From NCBI RefSeq assembly GCF_018323985.1, contig NZ_AP024590.1:372001-436000 (forward strand): a stretch of 64,000 bases of DNA, read 5' to 3'. This document shows positions 42,608 to 52,486 of this stretch, one piece after another (the stretch's first letter is position 1; every line of letters starts with the position of its first letter). The DNA is from Enterobacter kobei (GTDB taxonomy: Bacteria; Pseudomonadota; Gammaproteobacteria; Enterobacterales; Enterobacteriaceae). Position numbers and translations under genes: made by a program. Under the pieces are notes generated by a model. That model saw nothing but the letters and a program-made list of their open reading frames with translations, ran no database searches and was not told where the DNA came from.

Positions 42608-42966
42608 TGAAATCTGTCGCTTTTGTGTTTAACACTGCGCCACATGGTTCAGCTTCCGGCCGCGAAGGACTGGATGCGCTGCTGGCGATGTCGGCGCTGA
42701 CTGAAGAGATTGGCGTCTTTTTTATCGGCGACGGCGTATTCCAGTTGCTGAAAGCACAGCAGCCCGCTGAGATCCTGGCGCGTGACTACATCGCCACCTT
42801 CAAAGTGCTGCCGTTGTACGACATCGAACAGTGCTGGCTGTGTGCGGCGTCGCTGCGGGAACGCGGATTATCGGCATCCACACCGCTGATACTCGATGTC
42901 GAGCTGCTTGAGCCGGAGGCGCTGCGTGACCAGCTCAATAGATTCGACGTCGTCATGACATTCTGA
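42607..42966 (+). CDS. tusC: Sulfur relay subunit TusC
   Basis: This 119-residue DsrF-like subunit of the hexameric TusBCD complex has the family start VAFVFNTAPHGSASGREGLDALL and contains GVFFIGDGVFQLL. It forms the structural core with TusD and carries no essential cysteine in E. coli. It starts on the last base of the tusD stop codon. Confidence 0.95.
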   Translation: MKSVAFVFNTAPHGSASGREGLDALLAMSALTEEIGVFFIGDGVFQLLKAQQPAEILARDYIATFKVLPLYDIEQCWLCAASLRERGLSASTPLILDVELLEPEALRDQLNRFDVVMTF

Positions 42967-42973
42967 GGCCCTT

Positions 42974-43261
42974 ATGCTGCATACTTTGCATCACTCACCC
43001 TGGCAGTGCGATATGACTGCTCTGTTGCGTACGCTGCAGGCGGGGGACGATTTGCTTCTCTTGTCCGACGGTGTGATAGCGGGCATTGAAGGCGGGCGTT
43101 ACCTTGATTTATTGCTGGCCGCCCCCATATCGGTACATGCGCTAAACGAAGACATCGCTGCGCGAGGTCTTTCTGGTCAAATTTCGAACAGTATTACCAG
43201 GGTTAGCTATACTGAATTCGTCAGCCTGACGGTAAAACATGCCGTTCAGATGTCCTGGTAG
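42974..43261 (+). CDS. tusB: Sulfur relay subunit TusB
   Basis: This 95-residue DsrH-like subunit completes TusBCD. LLLLSDGVIAGIEGG near residues 33-47 is the family core. It follows tusC by 7 bases and ends about 20 bases before the str operon promoter. Confidence 0.95.
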   Translation: MLHTLHHSPWQCDMTALLRTLQAGDDLLLLSDGVIAGIEGGRYLDLLLAAPISVHALNEDIAARGLSGQISNSITRVSYTEFVSLTVKHAVQMSW

Positions 43262-43281
43262 TGTGAATCGCTGTATATTTC

Positions 43282-43310
43282 TTGACACCTTTTCAGCACA
43301 GCTCTAAAAT
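43282..43310 (+). promoter_or_regulatory. str operon promoter
   Basis: TTGACA at 43282-43287, a 17-base spacer and TAAAAT at 43305-43310, followed by a GC-rich TCTGCG discriminator. This is a near-consensus sigma-70 promoter of the ribosomal-protein type, placed as in E. coli. Confidence 0.92.
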
Positions 43311-43384
43311 TCTGCGTCCTCATATTGTATGAGGTCGATTTATTACGTGTTTACGAAGCAAAAGCTAAAACCAGGAGCTATTTA

Positions 43385-43759
43385 ATGGCAACAGTTAACC
43401 AGCTGGTACGCAAACCACGCGCTCGCAAAGTTGCAAAAAGCAACGTGCCTGCGCTGGAAGCATGCCCGCAAAAACGTGGTGTATGTACTCGTGTATACAC
43501 TACTACCCCGAAAAAACCGAACTCCGCACTGCGTAAAGTATGCCGTGTTCGTCTGACAAACGGTTTTGAAGTGACTTCCTACATTGGTGGTGAAGGTCAC
43601 AACCTGCAGGAGCACTCCGTGATCCTGATCCGTGGCGGTCGTGTAAAAGACCTTCCGGGTGTTCGTTACCACACCGTTCGTGGTGCGCTCGACTGCTCCG
43701 GCGTTAAAGACCGTAAGCAATCACGCTCCAAGTATGGCGTGAAACGTCCTAAGGCTTAA
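43385..43759 (+). CDS. rpsL: 30S ribosomal protein S12
   Basis: This 124-residue decoding-centre protein is encoded first in the str operon. The streptomycin-relevant lysines are wild type, K43 in TTTPKKPNS and K88 in GRVKDLPG; D89 is the residue that is methylthiolated in E. coli. I chose the ATG at 43385 behind AGGAG; the frame is open 20 codons further upstream in the leader. Codon use is strongly biased, as expected of a highly expressed gene. Confidence 0.98.
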   Translation: MATVNQLVRKPRARKVAKSNVPALEACPQKRGVCTRVYTTTPKKPNSALRKVCRVRLTNGFEVTSYIGGEGHNLQEHSVILIRGGRVKDLPGVRYHTVRGALDCSGVKDRKQSRSKYGVKRPKA

Positions 43760-43854
43760 TGGTTCTCCGTTAAGTAAGGCCAAACGTTTTATATTAATGT
43801 CAAACTAAACTCTTTGAGTTTTGGACAATCCTGAATTAACAACGGAGTATTTCC
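43760..43854 (+). promoter_or_regulatory. rpsL-rpsG spacer, expected S7 autoregulatory site
   Basis: A 95-base spacer separates rpsL from rpsG. In E. coli this region of the str mRNA binds S7, which represses its own translation. The length is compatible, and CAAACTAAACTCTTTGAG offers a small AACTC/GAGTTT pairing around 43803-43821. Assignment rests on position and known biology. Confidence 0.55.
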
Positions 43855-44325
43855 ATGCCACGTCGTCGCGTCATTGGTCAGCGTAAAATTCTGCCGGATC
43901 CTAAGTTCGGATCAGAACTGCTGGCTAAATTTGTAAATATCCTGATGGTAGATGGTAAAAAATCTACTGCAGAATCAATCGTCTACACTGCTCTTGAGAC
44001 CCTGGCTCAACGTAGCGGTAAAGGCCACCTGGAAGCGTTCGAAGTTGCTCTCGAAAACGTGCGTCCGACTGTAGAAGTTAAGTCCCGTCGCGTTGGTGGT
44101 TCAACTTATCAGGTTCCAGTTGAAGTACGTCCGGTTCGTCGTAATGCTCTGGCAATGCGTTGGATCGTTGAAGCTGCTCGTAAACGCGGTGATAAATCCA
44201 TGGCTCTCCGCCTGGCGAACGAACTTTCTGATGCTGCAGAGAACAAAGGTACTGCAGTTAAGAAACGTGAAGACGTTCACCGTATGGCTGAAGCCAACAA
44301 GGCGTTCGCACACTACCGTTGGTAA
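43855..44325 (+). CDS. rpsG: 30S ribosomal protein S7
   Basis: This 156-residue primary 16S rRNA-binding protein of the small subunit head begins PRRRVIGQRKILPDPKFGSE and ends MAEANKAFAHYRW. It has the shorter 156-residue length of most enterobacteria rather than the 179-residue form of E. coli K-12. It regulates the operon through the preceding spacer. Confidence 0.98.
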   Translation: MPRRRVIGQRKILPDPKFGSELLAKFVNILMVDGKKSTAESIVYTALETLAQRSGKGHLEAFEVALENVRPTVEVKSRRVGGSTYQVPVEVRPVRRNALAMRWIVEAARKRGDKSMALRLANELSDAAENKGTAVKKREDVHRMAEANKAFAHYRW

Positions 44326-44419
44326 TCCCTTCGGAGTAATAGTCACCAGGCGGGCGCTTCACAAAAGCTGCCCGCTTTGGGCTACTTAAATTGAACGCCA
44401 AAGGCAATAGAGGAATCAA

Positions 44420-46534
<2,115 letters not shown>

Positions 46535-46605
46535 GCTCAGGCTTTAAAAACATTGATCCCGTGCTCTCTCCTTGAGGGGGGAGCACTATAGTAAGGAATA
46601 TAGCC

Positions 46606-47790
46606 GTGTCTAAAGAAAAATTTGAACGTACAAAACCGCACGTTAACGTGGGCACCATCGGCCACGTTGACCACGGTAAAACTACTCTGACCGCTGCAAT
46701 CACTACCGTTCTGGCTAAAACCTACGGTGGTTCTGCTCGTGCATTCGATCAGATCGATAACGCGCCGGAAGAAAAAGCTCGTGGTATCACCATCAACACT
46801 TCTCACGTTGAATATGACACCCCGACTCGCCACTACGCACACGTAGACTGCCCGGGCCACGCCGACTATGTTAAAAACATGATCACCGGTGCTGCTCAGA
46901 TGGATGGCGCAATCCTGGTTGTTGCTGCGACTGACGGCCCGATGCCGCAGACCCGTGAGCACATCCTGCTGGGTCGCCAGGTAGGCGTTCCGTACATCAT
47001 CGTGTTCCTGAACAAATGCGACATGGTTGATGACGAAGAGCTGCTGGAACTGGTAGAGATGGAAGTTCGTGAACTGCTGTCTCAGTACGATTTCCCGGGC
47101 GACGACACCCCGATCGTACGTGGTTCTGCACTGAAAGCGCTGGAAGGCGAAGCACAGTGGGAAGAGAAAATCATCGAACTGGCTGGCTACCTGGATTCTT
47201 ACATCCCGGAACCAGAACGTGCGATTGACAAGCCGTTCCTGCTGCCTATCGAAGACGTATTCTCCATCTCCGGCCGTGGTACTGTTGTAACCGGTCGTGT
47301 AGAGCGCGGTATCGTTAAAGTGGGTGAAGAAGTTGAAATCGTTGGTATCAAAGATACTGCGAAATCAACCTGTACTGGCGTTGAAATGTTCCGCAAACTG
47401 CTGGACGAAGGCCGTGCTGGTGAGAACGTTGGTGTTCTGCTGCGTGGTATCAAACGTGAAGAAATCGAACGTGGTCAGGTACTGGCTAAGCCGGGTTCAA
47501 TCAAGCCGCACACCAAATTCGAATCTGAAGTATACATTCTGTCCAAAGATGAAGGCGGCCGTCATACTCCGTTCTTCAAAGGCTACCGTCCGCAGTTCTA
47601 CTTCCGTACAACTGACGTGACTGGCACCATCGAACTGCCGGAAGGCGTTGAGATGGTAATGCCGGGCGACAACATCAAAATGGTTGTTACCCTGATCCAC
47701 CCGATCGCGATGGACGACGGTCTGCGTTTCGCAATCCGTGAAGGCGGCCGTACCGTTGGCGCGGGCGTTGTTGCTAAAGTTATCAGCTAA
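46606..47790 (+). CDS. tufA: Elongation factor Tu
   Basis: This 394-residue GTPase delivers aminoacyl-tRNA to the ribosome. Its P-loop is GHVDHGKTTLT near residue 19, G3 is DCPGHADY near 81 and G4 is NKCD near 136. The start codon is GTG, as in E. coli tufA. It is the last gene of the str operon and ends before a double hairpin. A second copy (tufB) is expected elsewhere in the genome. Confidence 0.99.
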   Translation: MSKEKFERTKPHVNVGTIGHVDHGKTTLTAAITTVLAKTYGGSARAFDQIDNAPEEKARGITINTSHVEYDTPTRHYAHVDCPGHADYVKNMITGAAQMDGAILVVAATDGPMPQTREHILLGRQVGVPYIIVFLNKCDMVDDEELLELVEMEVRELLSQYDFPGDDTPIVRGSALKALEGEAQWEEKIIELAGYLDSYIPEPERAIDKPFLLPIEDVFSISGRGTVVTGRVERGIVKVGEEVEIVGIKDTAKSTCTGVEMFRKLLDEGRAGENVGVLLRGIKREEIERGQVLAKPGSIKPHTKFESEVYILSKDEGGRHTPFFKGYRPQFYFRTTDVTGTIELPEGVEMVMPGDNIKMVVTLIHPIAMDDGLRFAIREGGRTVGAGVVAKVIS

Positions 47791-47831
47791 TTACTGATAA
47801 AAGTTAACCCTTTCGGGGTTAATCTTAATAA

Positions 47832-47864
47832 ATGCCAGCCACTGATGTGGTTGGCATTTTTTTT
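47832..47864 (+). terminator. str operon terminator
   Basis: ATGCCAGCCAC, loop, GTGGTTGGCAT with one internal mismatch, followed by eight T. A weaker hairpin (TTAACCC/GGGTTAA) precedes it at 47804-47822. Confidence 0.92.
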
Positions 47865-48147
47865 GTCTGTTGTTTATCCTCGGTTTCCTGCTACTTATTC
47901 ATTTCTTTTATTAATCATTCTATAATTTCTAAATTTTCTGTCGCATCGAAAAACATCCTATAAATAATGAGTTAAGGATTCTCTTAATATTTATTATTAA
48001 TCACTTAAGTTTGCAGGAAAGATTAATTGAACTCTTAAATAAACACTGCAGAATAAGCGTGTAAGCTCATCGGCTTTAATCACATTGCTGCTTTTATTTG
48101 GCCACTGTTAATCATAATTGCCATATATATTTAAGAGGGATTTTAAC
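47865..48147 (+). promoter_or_regulatory. AT-rich region upstream of the chitinase gene
   Basis: About 280 bases with no open reading frame and clearly higher A+T than the flanking str genes (runs such as TTCATTTCTTTTATTAATC and TAATATTTATTATTAATC). AAGAGGGA before the ATG at 48148 is the chitinase ribosome site. The composition suits binding by the silencer H-NS, which represses the chitinase and gsp genes in E. coli. I see no certain promoter. Confidence 0.5.
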
Positions 48148-50340
48148 ATGCATTTTAAAAAACATACGCTGGCGCTATTAATGGCGTTAGCCTGTACCCC
48201 GTTTACCGCGTCCGCGGGAACACTAGCTGCAAATGATCAAACGAATACCATCAGCGGACTCGACACCAGCCAGATGTTATCGAAGGATAATGGCAATACC
48301 TGGATGGCGTATAGCAGTGCAAACCAGAATAACTTCCCGGGTAATGTCGTGGTCATGGTGGCGGTAAAAGACGATAAGGTGATTAATTCGCAACCTTATG
48401 ATCCATCCATGTCTTATTCTGAAACAGGCACCGTAGTGCGTTACAACGGTTATTACTGGAGCAGCAAGTGGTGGGTAAATCCAGGCGAGGCACCAGGCAG
48501 TAATAGCGTGTGGGAGAAGGGCGCAAAAGTGGAAATTACTACTCTTGCCACCTTTACCTTTACGCCTTATACCGGTCAGGCCGCCGTTGATTTCCAGAAA
48601 GAGCAAAAGGAGAAAGTGGCTGCTCAGCGTAAGGTCTATGGTTACTTCCCGGAATGGGGCGTGTATGACGCGCACAAAAACTTTACGCCGGATAAAATCG
48701 ATTACTCCGGTATTACCCATCTGAACTATGGCTTTGGTGTGATCCAGCAGGGCGTCGTGGTCACGCATGACACCGAGAAAGGCCCGGGCCTGATGCGCGA
48801 ACTGGATCAGCGTACCGAAGTTGCTGGGGTCACCAATATTCTTTCTATTGGCGGCTGGAATAACTCAGAAGAGGGGGCATTTGAAGCGGCAACCGCAACG
48901 GACGCCGGTATTGAGAAGCTCGCCGACAGTATTCTCTCCTATATGCTGACCTGGAAATTTGATGGGGTGGACATCGACTGGGAATATCCGGATACGGATG
49001 CTGAAAAAACACAGTTCACGAAGCTGATCCAGGCTGTGCGCAGCCGGCTGGATGAACAAGGTAAGAAAGACGATCGCTACTACCAGCTCTCTGCTGCAGT
49101 AACGGCGAACCATAACAAGATCCAGTACATCAACCCGTCACAGACCGTGCCGCTGCTTGATTCGGTTAACGTCATGACTTATGACTTCCACGGGGCCTTT
49201 GATCCTGTTACTGGCCACAACTCGCCGTTGTTCGCCAACAGCAAGGATACCGATCTGAAATTTAATACGGCATCGGTAATGACGGAATACAGCACAACCT
49301 GGAAAGTACCGAAGTCTAAGCTGATGATGGGCCTTGCCTGGTATGGTCGTGGCTGGGGCAACGTGGAACCTACCGAAATCGTGAAAGGTTTGCCAGGCCT
49401 GTTTGCGCCAGGTTCTGCCACCGTGCATGGTCAGTGGGATGATAACGGGCAGTATACGGGTACCAACCCATGGTATTACCTCAAAGATTTGGTTAATAAC
49501 GGACAATACACTCGTTACTGGGATCCGGAATCGCGCGTTCCCTACCTTTACAATAAGTCGACCAAAGAGTTTCTGACTTATGATGATCCGCAATCGATTC
49601 AGGAAAAAGTCGATTACATTAATAAGCAGGGTTACGGCGGCGCGATTGTCTGGGATCTGAGCGGTGATACGCCGAACCATGAACTGGGTAATATTGTTAA
49701 AAAGATTATCAGTACGCCAGCTTCTAATGGGCTTCCGGGTCTGATTGGTGATCTTTATATTAAACAATACAATGGCCCTAAGGCTGCTTTTGATATCGAC
49801 CGTTCTTTCCGTGAAACAGAAGGGTACGTTCGAATGAGTATCAATGATCAATACGTTGGTAGTATTTCAAATGGCAAAGCCTATTATTTATGGTATTGGG
49901 ATAATAGCAATGCAGGCACTTTAGCGGCGCAGCCAACGGTAAAAATCGGAGATAGTATTCTTATCACTGATGATGCTAACAACGTCATTCAATCTATGAC
50001 GGTAGACAATAATAAACTGTGTGGATGTACCTCTAGTGAGTGGATATCTATAACAGGGGATCTGTATGTTAAAGAGTATAAAGGCAAAAAACGTCCTGCA
50101 TTTGATATCAAAAATGAGTATCTGACTACGAAAGGTACGATTAAGATGCAGGTCAATGATCAGTATGTTGCCAGTATTTCTAACGGACACCCTTATTATT
50201 TATACACTTGGGCAGGTGCAAGCTCTGCCACGCAGGCAGCAGAATATGACTTAAAAGCCAGTGATAAGGTCGTGCTTATGATCGAGGGAAGCGGGGAAAT
50301 CGTTAAAACTATGACGGTTACCGCAGAGATGCTGAAGTAA
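48148..50340 (+). CDS. Secreted family 18 chitinase with two unrecognised C-terminal repeats
   Basis: This 730-residue protein has a signal peptide (HFKKHTLALLMALACTPFTAS, cut near residue 23). A domain follows at about 50-125 with the aromatic pattern of a CBM5/12 chitin-binding module (YNGYYWSSKWWVNPGEAPGS). The GH18 catalytic domain spans about 162-525. Its catalytic motif is D272-G-V-D275-I-D277-W-E279 with E279 as acid, SIGGWNNS lies near 233, and the substrate motif MTYDFHGAFD near 343. Residues 533-724 hold two similar ~90-residue repeats I cannot name. E. coli K-12 ChiA at this locus is a different 897-residue protein. Type II secretion genes lie next to it, so it is probably their cargo. 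Confidence 0.9.
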   Translation: MHFKKHTLALLMALACTPFTASAGTLAANDQTNTISGLDTSQMLSKDNGNTWMAYSSANQNNFPGNVVVMVAVKDDKVINSQPYDPSMSYSETGTVVRYNGYYWSSKWWVNPGEAPGSNSVWEKGAKVEITTLATFTFTPYTGQAAVDFQKEQKEKVAAQRKVYGYFPEWGVYDAHKNFTPDKIDYSGITHLNYGFGVIQQGVVVTHDTEKGPGLMRELDQRTEVAGVTNILSIGGWNNSEEGAFEAATATDAGIEKLADSILSYMLTWKFDGVDIDWEYPDTDAEKTQFTKLIQAVRSRLDEQGKKDDRYYQLSAAVTANHNKIQYINPSQTVPLLDSVNVMTYDFHGAFDPVTGHNSPLFANSKDTDLKFNTASVMTEYSTTWKVPKSKLMMGLAWYGRGWGNVEPTEIVKGLPGLFAPGSATVHGQWDDNGQYTGTNPWYYLKDLVNNGQYTRYWDPESRVPYLYNKSTKEFLTYDDPQSIQEKVDYINKQGYGGAIVWDLSGDTPNHELGNIVKKIISTPASNGLPGLIGDLYIKQYNGPKAAFDIDRSFRETEGYVRMSINDQYVGSISNGKAYYLWYWDNSNAGTLAAQPTVKIGDSILITDDANNVIQSMTVDNNKLCGCTSSEWISITGDLYVKEYKGKKRPAFDIKNEYLTTKGTIKMQVNDQYVASISNGHPYYLYTWAGASSATQAAEYDLKASDKVVLMIEGSGEIVKTMTVTAEMLK
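49744..50013 (+). repeat. C-terminal repeat 1 of the chitinase (coding)
   Basis: Codes for residues 533-622. The pattern IGDLYIKQYNG, AFDI, INDQYVGSISNGKAYYL, then IQSMTV recurs in repeat 2. The DNA is AT-rich compared with the catalytic part. It may be a substrate-binding or secretion-related beta domain (inference). Confidence 0.8.
50053..50319 (+). repeat. C-terminal repeat 2 of the chitinase (coding)
   Basis: Codes for residues 636-724 with the pattern TGDLYVKEYKG, AFDI, VNDQYVASISNGHPYYLYTW, then VKTMTV. It follows repeat 1 after a short linker that contains a CGC cysteine pair (residues 625-627). The repeats differ enough at DNA level to be an old duplication. Confidence 0.8.
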
Positions 50341-50356
50341 TACATTGCATCAGACG

Positions 50357-50389
50357 CCGTGCCGCCAGTTTACTGGCGGCACTTTTTTT
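50357..50389 (+). terminator. Chitinase gene terminator
   Basis: GTGCCGCCAGT and ACTGGCGGCAC form a perfect 11-bp stem, followed by seven T. Confidence 0.93.
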
Positions 50390-50411
50390 GCCTGCTTCAT
50401 TTTGAACGAGT

Positions 50412-50438
50412 TGTAATCATAACCATTCTCATTTACAA
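50412..50438 (+). promoter_or_regulatory. Fur-like site before bfd
   Basis: On the minus strand AATGAGAATGGTTATGATT resembles the Fur box pattern AATGAGAATNNTTATCA. It lies about 30-55 bases before bfd, suiting repression by Fur-iron when iron is plentiful, as known for bfd in E. coli. Confidence 0.7.
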
Positions 50439-50466
50439 TCTGGACAGATTTTGAACGGGAGTGCAT

Positions 50467-50661
50467 ATGTACATTTGTCTGTGTAATGGCGTGAGCGATA
50501 AAAAGATCCGCCAGGCAGTACGCCAGTTTAGTCCTCAGTCATTCCAGCAGTTAAGGAAGTTTATTCCGGTTGGCAATCAGTGCGGGAAGTGCGTACGTGC
50601 GGCGCGTGAAATCATGCAAGACGAGTTAATGCAACTCCCTGAGTTTAAAGAAATCGCCTGA
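50467..50661 (+). CDS. bfd: Bacterioferritin-associated ferredoxin
   Basis: This 64-residue [2Fe-2S] protein passes electrons to bacterioferritin to release stored iron. Cluster cysteines are C4, C6, C39 and C42 (YICLCNG and NQCGKC). I chose the ATG at 50467 to match the E. coli length; the frame is open two codons earlier. A Fur-like box lies upstream and bfr follows 73 bases downstream. Confidence 0.96.
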   Translation: MYICLCNGVSDKKIRQAVRQFSPQSFQQLRKFIPVGNQCGKCVRAAREIMQDELMQLPEFKEIA

Positions 50662-50734
50662 ATTTGTTCTTTTCTTAATCGTTTTCCTTTGCATCTACTA
50701 CGCTTGTAGTTAGTGGAAGCGGAGGAACGATAAA

Positions 50735-51208
50735 ATGAAAGGTGATGTTAAGATAATAAATTATCTCAATAAATTATTGGGAAACGAGCTTGTCGCAATC
50801 AACCAGTATTTCTTACATGCCCGCATGTTTAAAAACTGGGGCCTCAAACGTCTTAACGACGTCGAATACCATGAATCCATTGATGAAATGAAACACGCCG
50901 ATAAATACATCGAGCGTATTTTATTCCTTGAAGGGATCCCTAATCTCCAGGACCTGGGCAAACTCAACATTGGTGAAGATGTTGAAGAGATGCTGCGTTC
51001 CGATCTTGCGCTTGAATTAGACGGGGCGAAGGATCTGCGCGAAGCGATTGCCTGGGCGGACAGCGTTCATGACTATGTCAGCCGTGACATGATGATTGAA
51101 ATTCTGGCCGATGAAGAAGGGCATATTGACTGGCTTGAAACGGAACTGGATTTGATCCAGAAAATGGGCATTCAGAATTACCTGCAGGCCCAAATCCGCG
51201 AAGAGTAA
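50735..51208 (+). CDS. bfr: Bacterioferritin
   Basis: This 157-residue subunit forms the 24-mer haem-containing iron store. The di-iron ferroxidase ligands E18, E51, H54, E94, E127 and H130 are all present, and the haem ligand M52 is kept. It is one residue shorter than the E. coli protein at the C-terminus. The gene ends just before a hairpin shared with convergent gspO. Confidence 0.97.
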   Translation: MKGDVKIINYLNKLLGNELVAINQYFLHARMFKNWGLKRLNDVEYHESIDEMKHADKYIERILFLEGIPNLQDLGKLNIGEDVEEMLRSDLALELDGAKDLREAIAWADSVHDYVSRDMMIEILADEEGHIDWLETELDLIQKMGIQNYLQAQIREE

Positions 51209-51219
51209 GCATTATCTAC

Positions 51220-51243
51220 AGAGCGGCGACAGCTCGCCGCTCT
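51220..51243. terminator. Hairpin between bfr and gspO
   Basis: AGAGCGGCG, loop, CGCCGCTCT: a 9-bp stem in the 38-base convergent gap. It has no long T run, so termination may be incomplete. Confidence 0.7.
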
Positions 51244-51246
51244 GCT

Positions 51247-52026
51247 TCAGTAAATCTCTACACCCAGCAACTGCATCGTGAAAATAATGAAGCCCGCCAG
51301 ACCCAGCCAGGGACCGAATGCGATGTGTGGCACCTGCGTACCGCGACTCAGTCGCAGCACTATCCAGCAGCCAATCCCCATCAGCGACGCGCCAAGCAGT
51401 ATCATCGACAGTGCCTGCCAGCCACACCAGGCGCCCAGTGCTGCCAGTAGTTTGGCATCCCCCAGGCCAAGCCCTTCTTTGCCGGTGATCAGCCGGTATA
51501 TCCACCACACCAGCCACAGCGAAAGATAGCCCGCTACCGCGCCAAACAGCGCATCCGTCAGGGTATCCTGCTGGCAGAGACCATGGTAAAGCAGGCCGAG
51601 CCAGATCAGCGGTAGCGTCAGTCGATCCGGCAACAAATAGGTGCGGGCATCGATTTGCGCCAGCGCCAGCACAAACCAGAACAGCACCATCACGGCAAAG
51701 GCATCGGTCGCGGTCGGGAACAGCGCGGCAATCAGCGCGAACGCCACGCCGCAGAGCACCTCCGTTAAGGGATAGCGCAGCGGAACAGGCTGCTGGCAGT
51801 CACGGCAACGCCCGCGCAGCAACAGCCAGCTGAGCAGCGGAATAGTGTCGCCATAACGCAGGCGATGCTGACAGTGCGGGCAGTGTGATGGCGGCCAGGC
51901 GATATTCCAGTTTGCCGGGCAATCGCTCTCCATCATCAGCGGCAGGCGATACACTACGACATTCATAAAGCTGCCGGTGAGCAATCCCACCATCGCCAGC
52001 AGTGCGATGTACATGTCCTCAATCAT
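51247..52026 (-). CDS. gspO: Type II secretion prepilin peptidase GspO
   Basis: This 259-residue inner-membrane aspartyl peptidase cleaves and methylates the pseudopilins GspG-K. Catalytic aspartates are D126 (QIDARTYLLPD) and D190 (GLGLGDAKLL). The zinc-type cysteine pairs are C49/C52 and C74/C77 in the cytoplasmic loop. I chose the ATG at 52026, which overlaps the gspM stop by 8 bases. It is somewhat longer than E. coli GspO. It is the last gene of the gspC-O operon; no gspN lies between gspM and gspO, as in E. coli. Confidence 0.93.
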   Translation of the reverse strand: MIEDMYIALLAMVGLLTGSFMNVVVYRLPLMMESDCPANWNIAWPPSHCPHCQHRLRYGDTIPLLSWLLLRGRCRDCQQPVPLRYPLTEVLCGVAFALIAALFPTATDAFAVMVLFWFVLALAQIDARTYLLPDRLTLPLIWLGLLYHGLCQQDTLTDALFGAVAGYLSLWLVWWIYRLITGKEGLGLGDAKLLAALGAWCGWQALSMILLGASLMGIGCWIVLRLSRGTQVPHIAFGPWLGLAGFIIFTMQLLGVEIY

Positions 52027-52486
52027 GCTGACCTGCCTGATAAAGTTCGAGGGATGCAATCATGATGCTACCCGGCGCGCTGTCGGCGCTAAACTGTAAC
52101 TGGGAAACTTGTAAGCCCTGATCTTGCATCTCATCTAGCCAGGAGAAAAACGCGCTGCTGCTGGCGGTGGAAAGCGCGACCGTAAAATGGCGGGGCGTGG
52201 CAGGCGTCACTGTTACTTTCAGGCCTGCCAGGGCTGCGCGGCTCTGGATCAGCGACGGGATGTCTTCAGGTAACGGCTGGCTACCCACCAGTCCGCTATG
52301 CTGTGCGGCGTCGTTCACCCACTGGATCTCGTTTTTTAGCCGGGCGTTTTCCTGTTGTTGTTGCAGAATGGCGTTATTCAGTGGCTGTAGTACGCCGTAC
52401 CACACTGCCAGCAGCAGGCTGAAAAGCGCGAGCAGGATGAGGCTGCGTTTTTCACCTGCGCTTCTTGATTGCCAGAACGTATTCAT
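52019..52486 (-). CDS. gspM: Type II secretion inner-membrane protein GspM
   Basis: This 155-residue bitopic protein has one N-terminal membrane span (RSLILLALFSLLLAVWYGVL, about residues 14-33) and a periplasmic ferredoxin-like domain. It partners GspL in the assembly platform. It overlaps gspL by 4 bases and gspO by 8. Sequence is weakly conserved, as is usual; identity rests on size, topology and position. Confidence 0.87.
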   Translation of the reverse strand: MNTFWQSRSAGEKRSLILLALFSLLLAVWYGVLQPLNNAILQQQQENARLKNEIQWVNDAAQHSGLVGSQPLPEDIPSLIQSRAALAGLKVTVTPATPRHFTVALSTASSSAFFSWLDEMQDQGLQVSQLQFSADSAPGSIMIASLELYQAGQHD

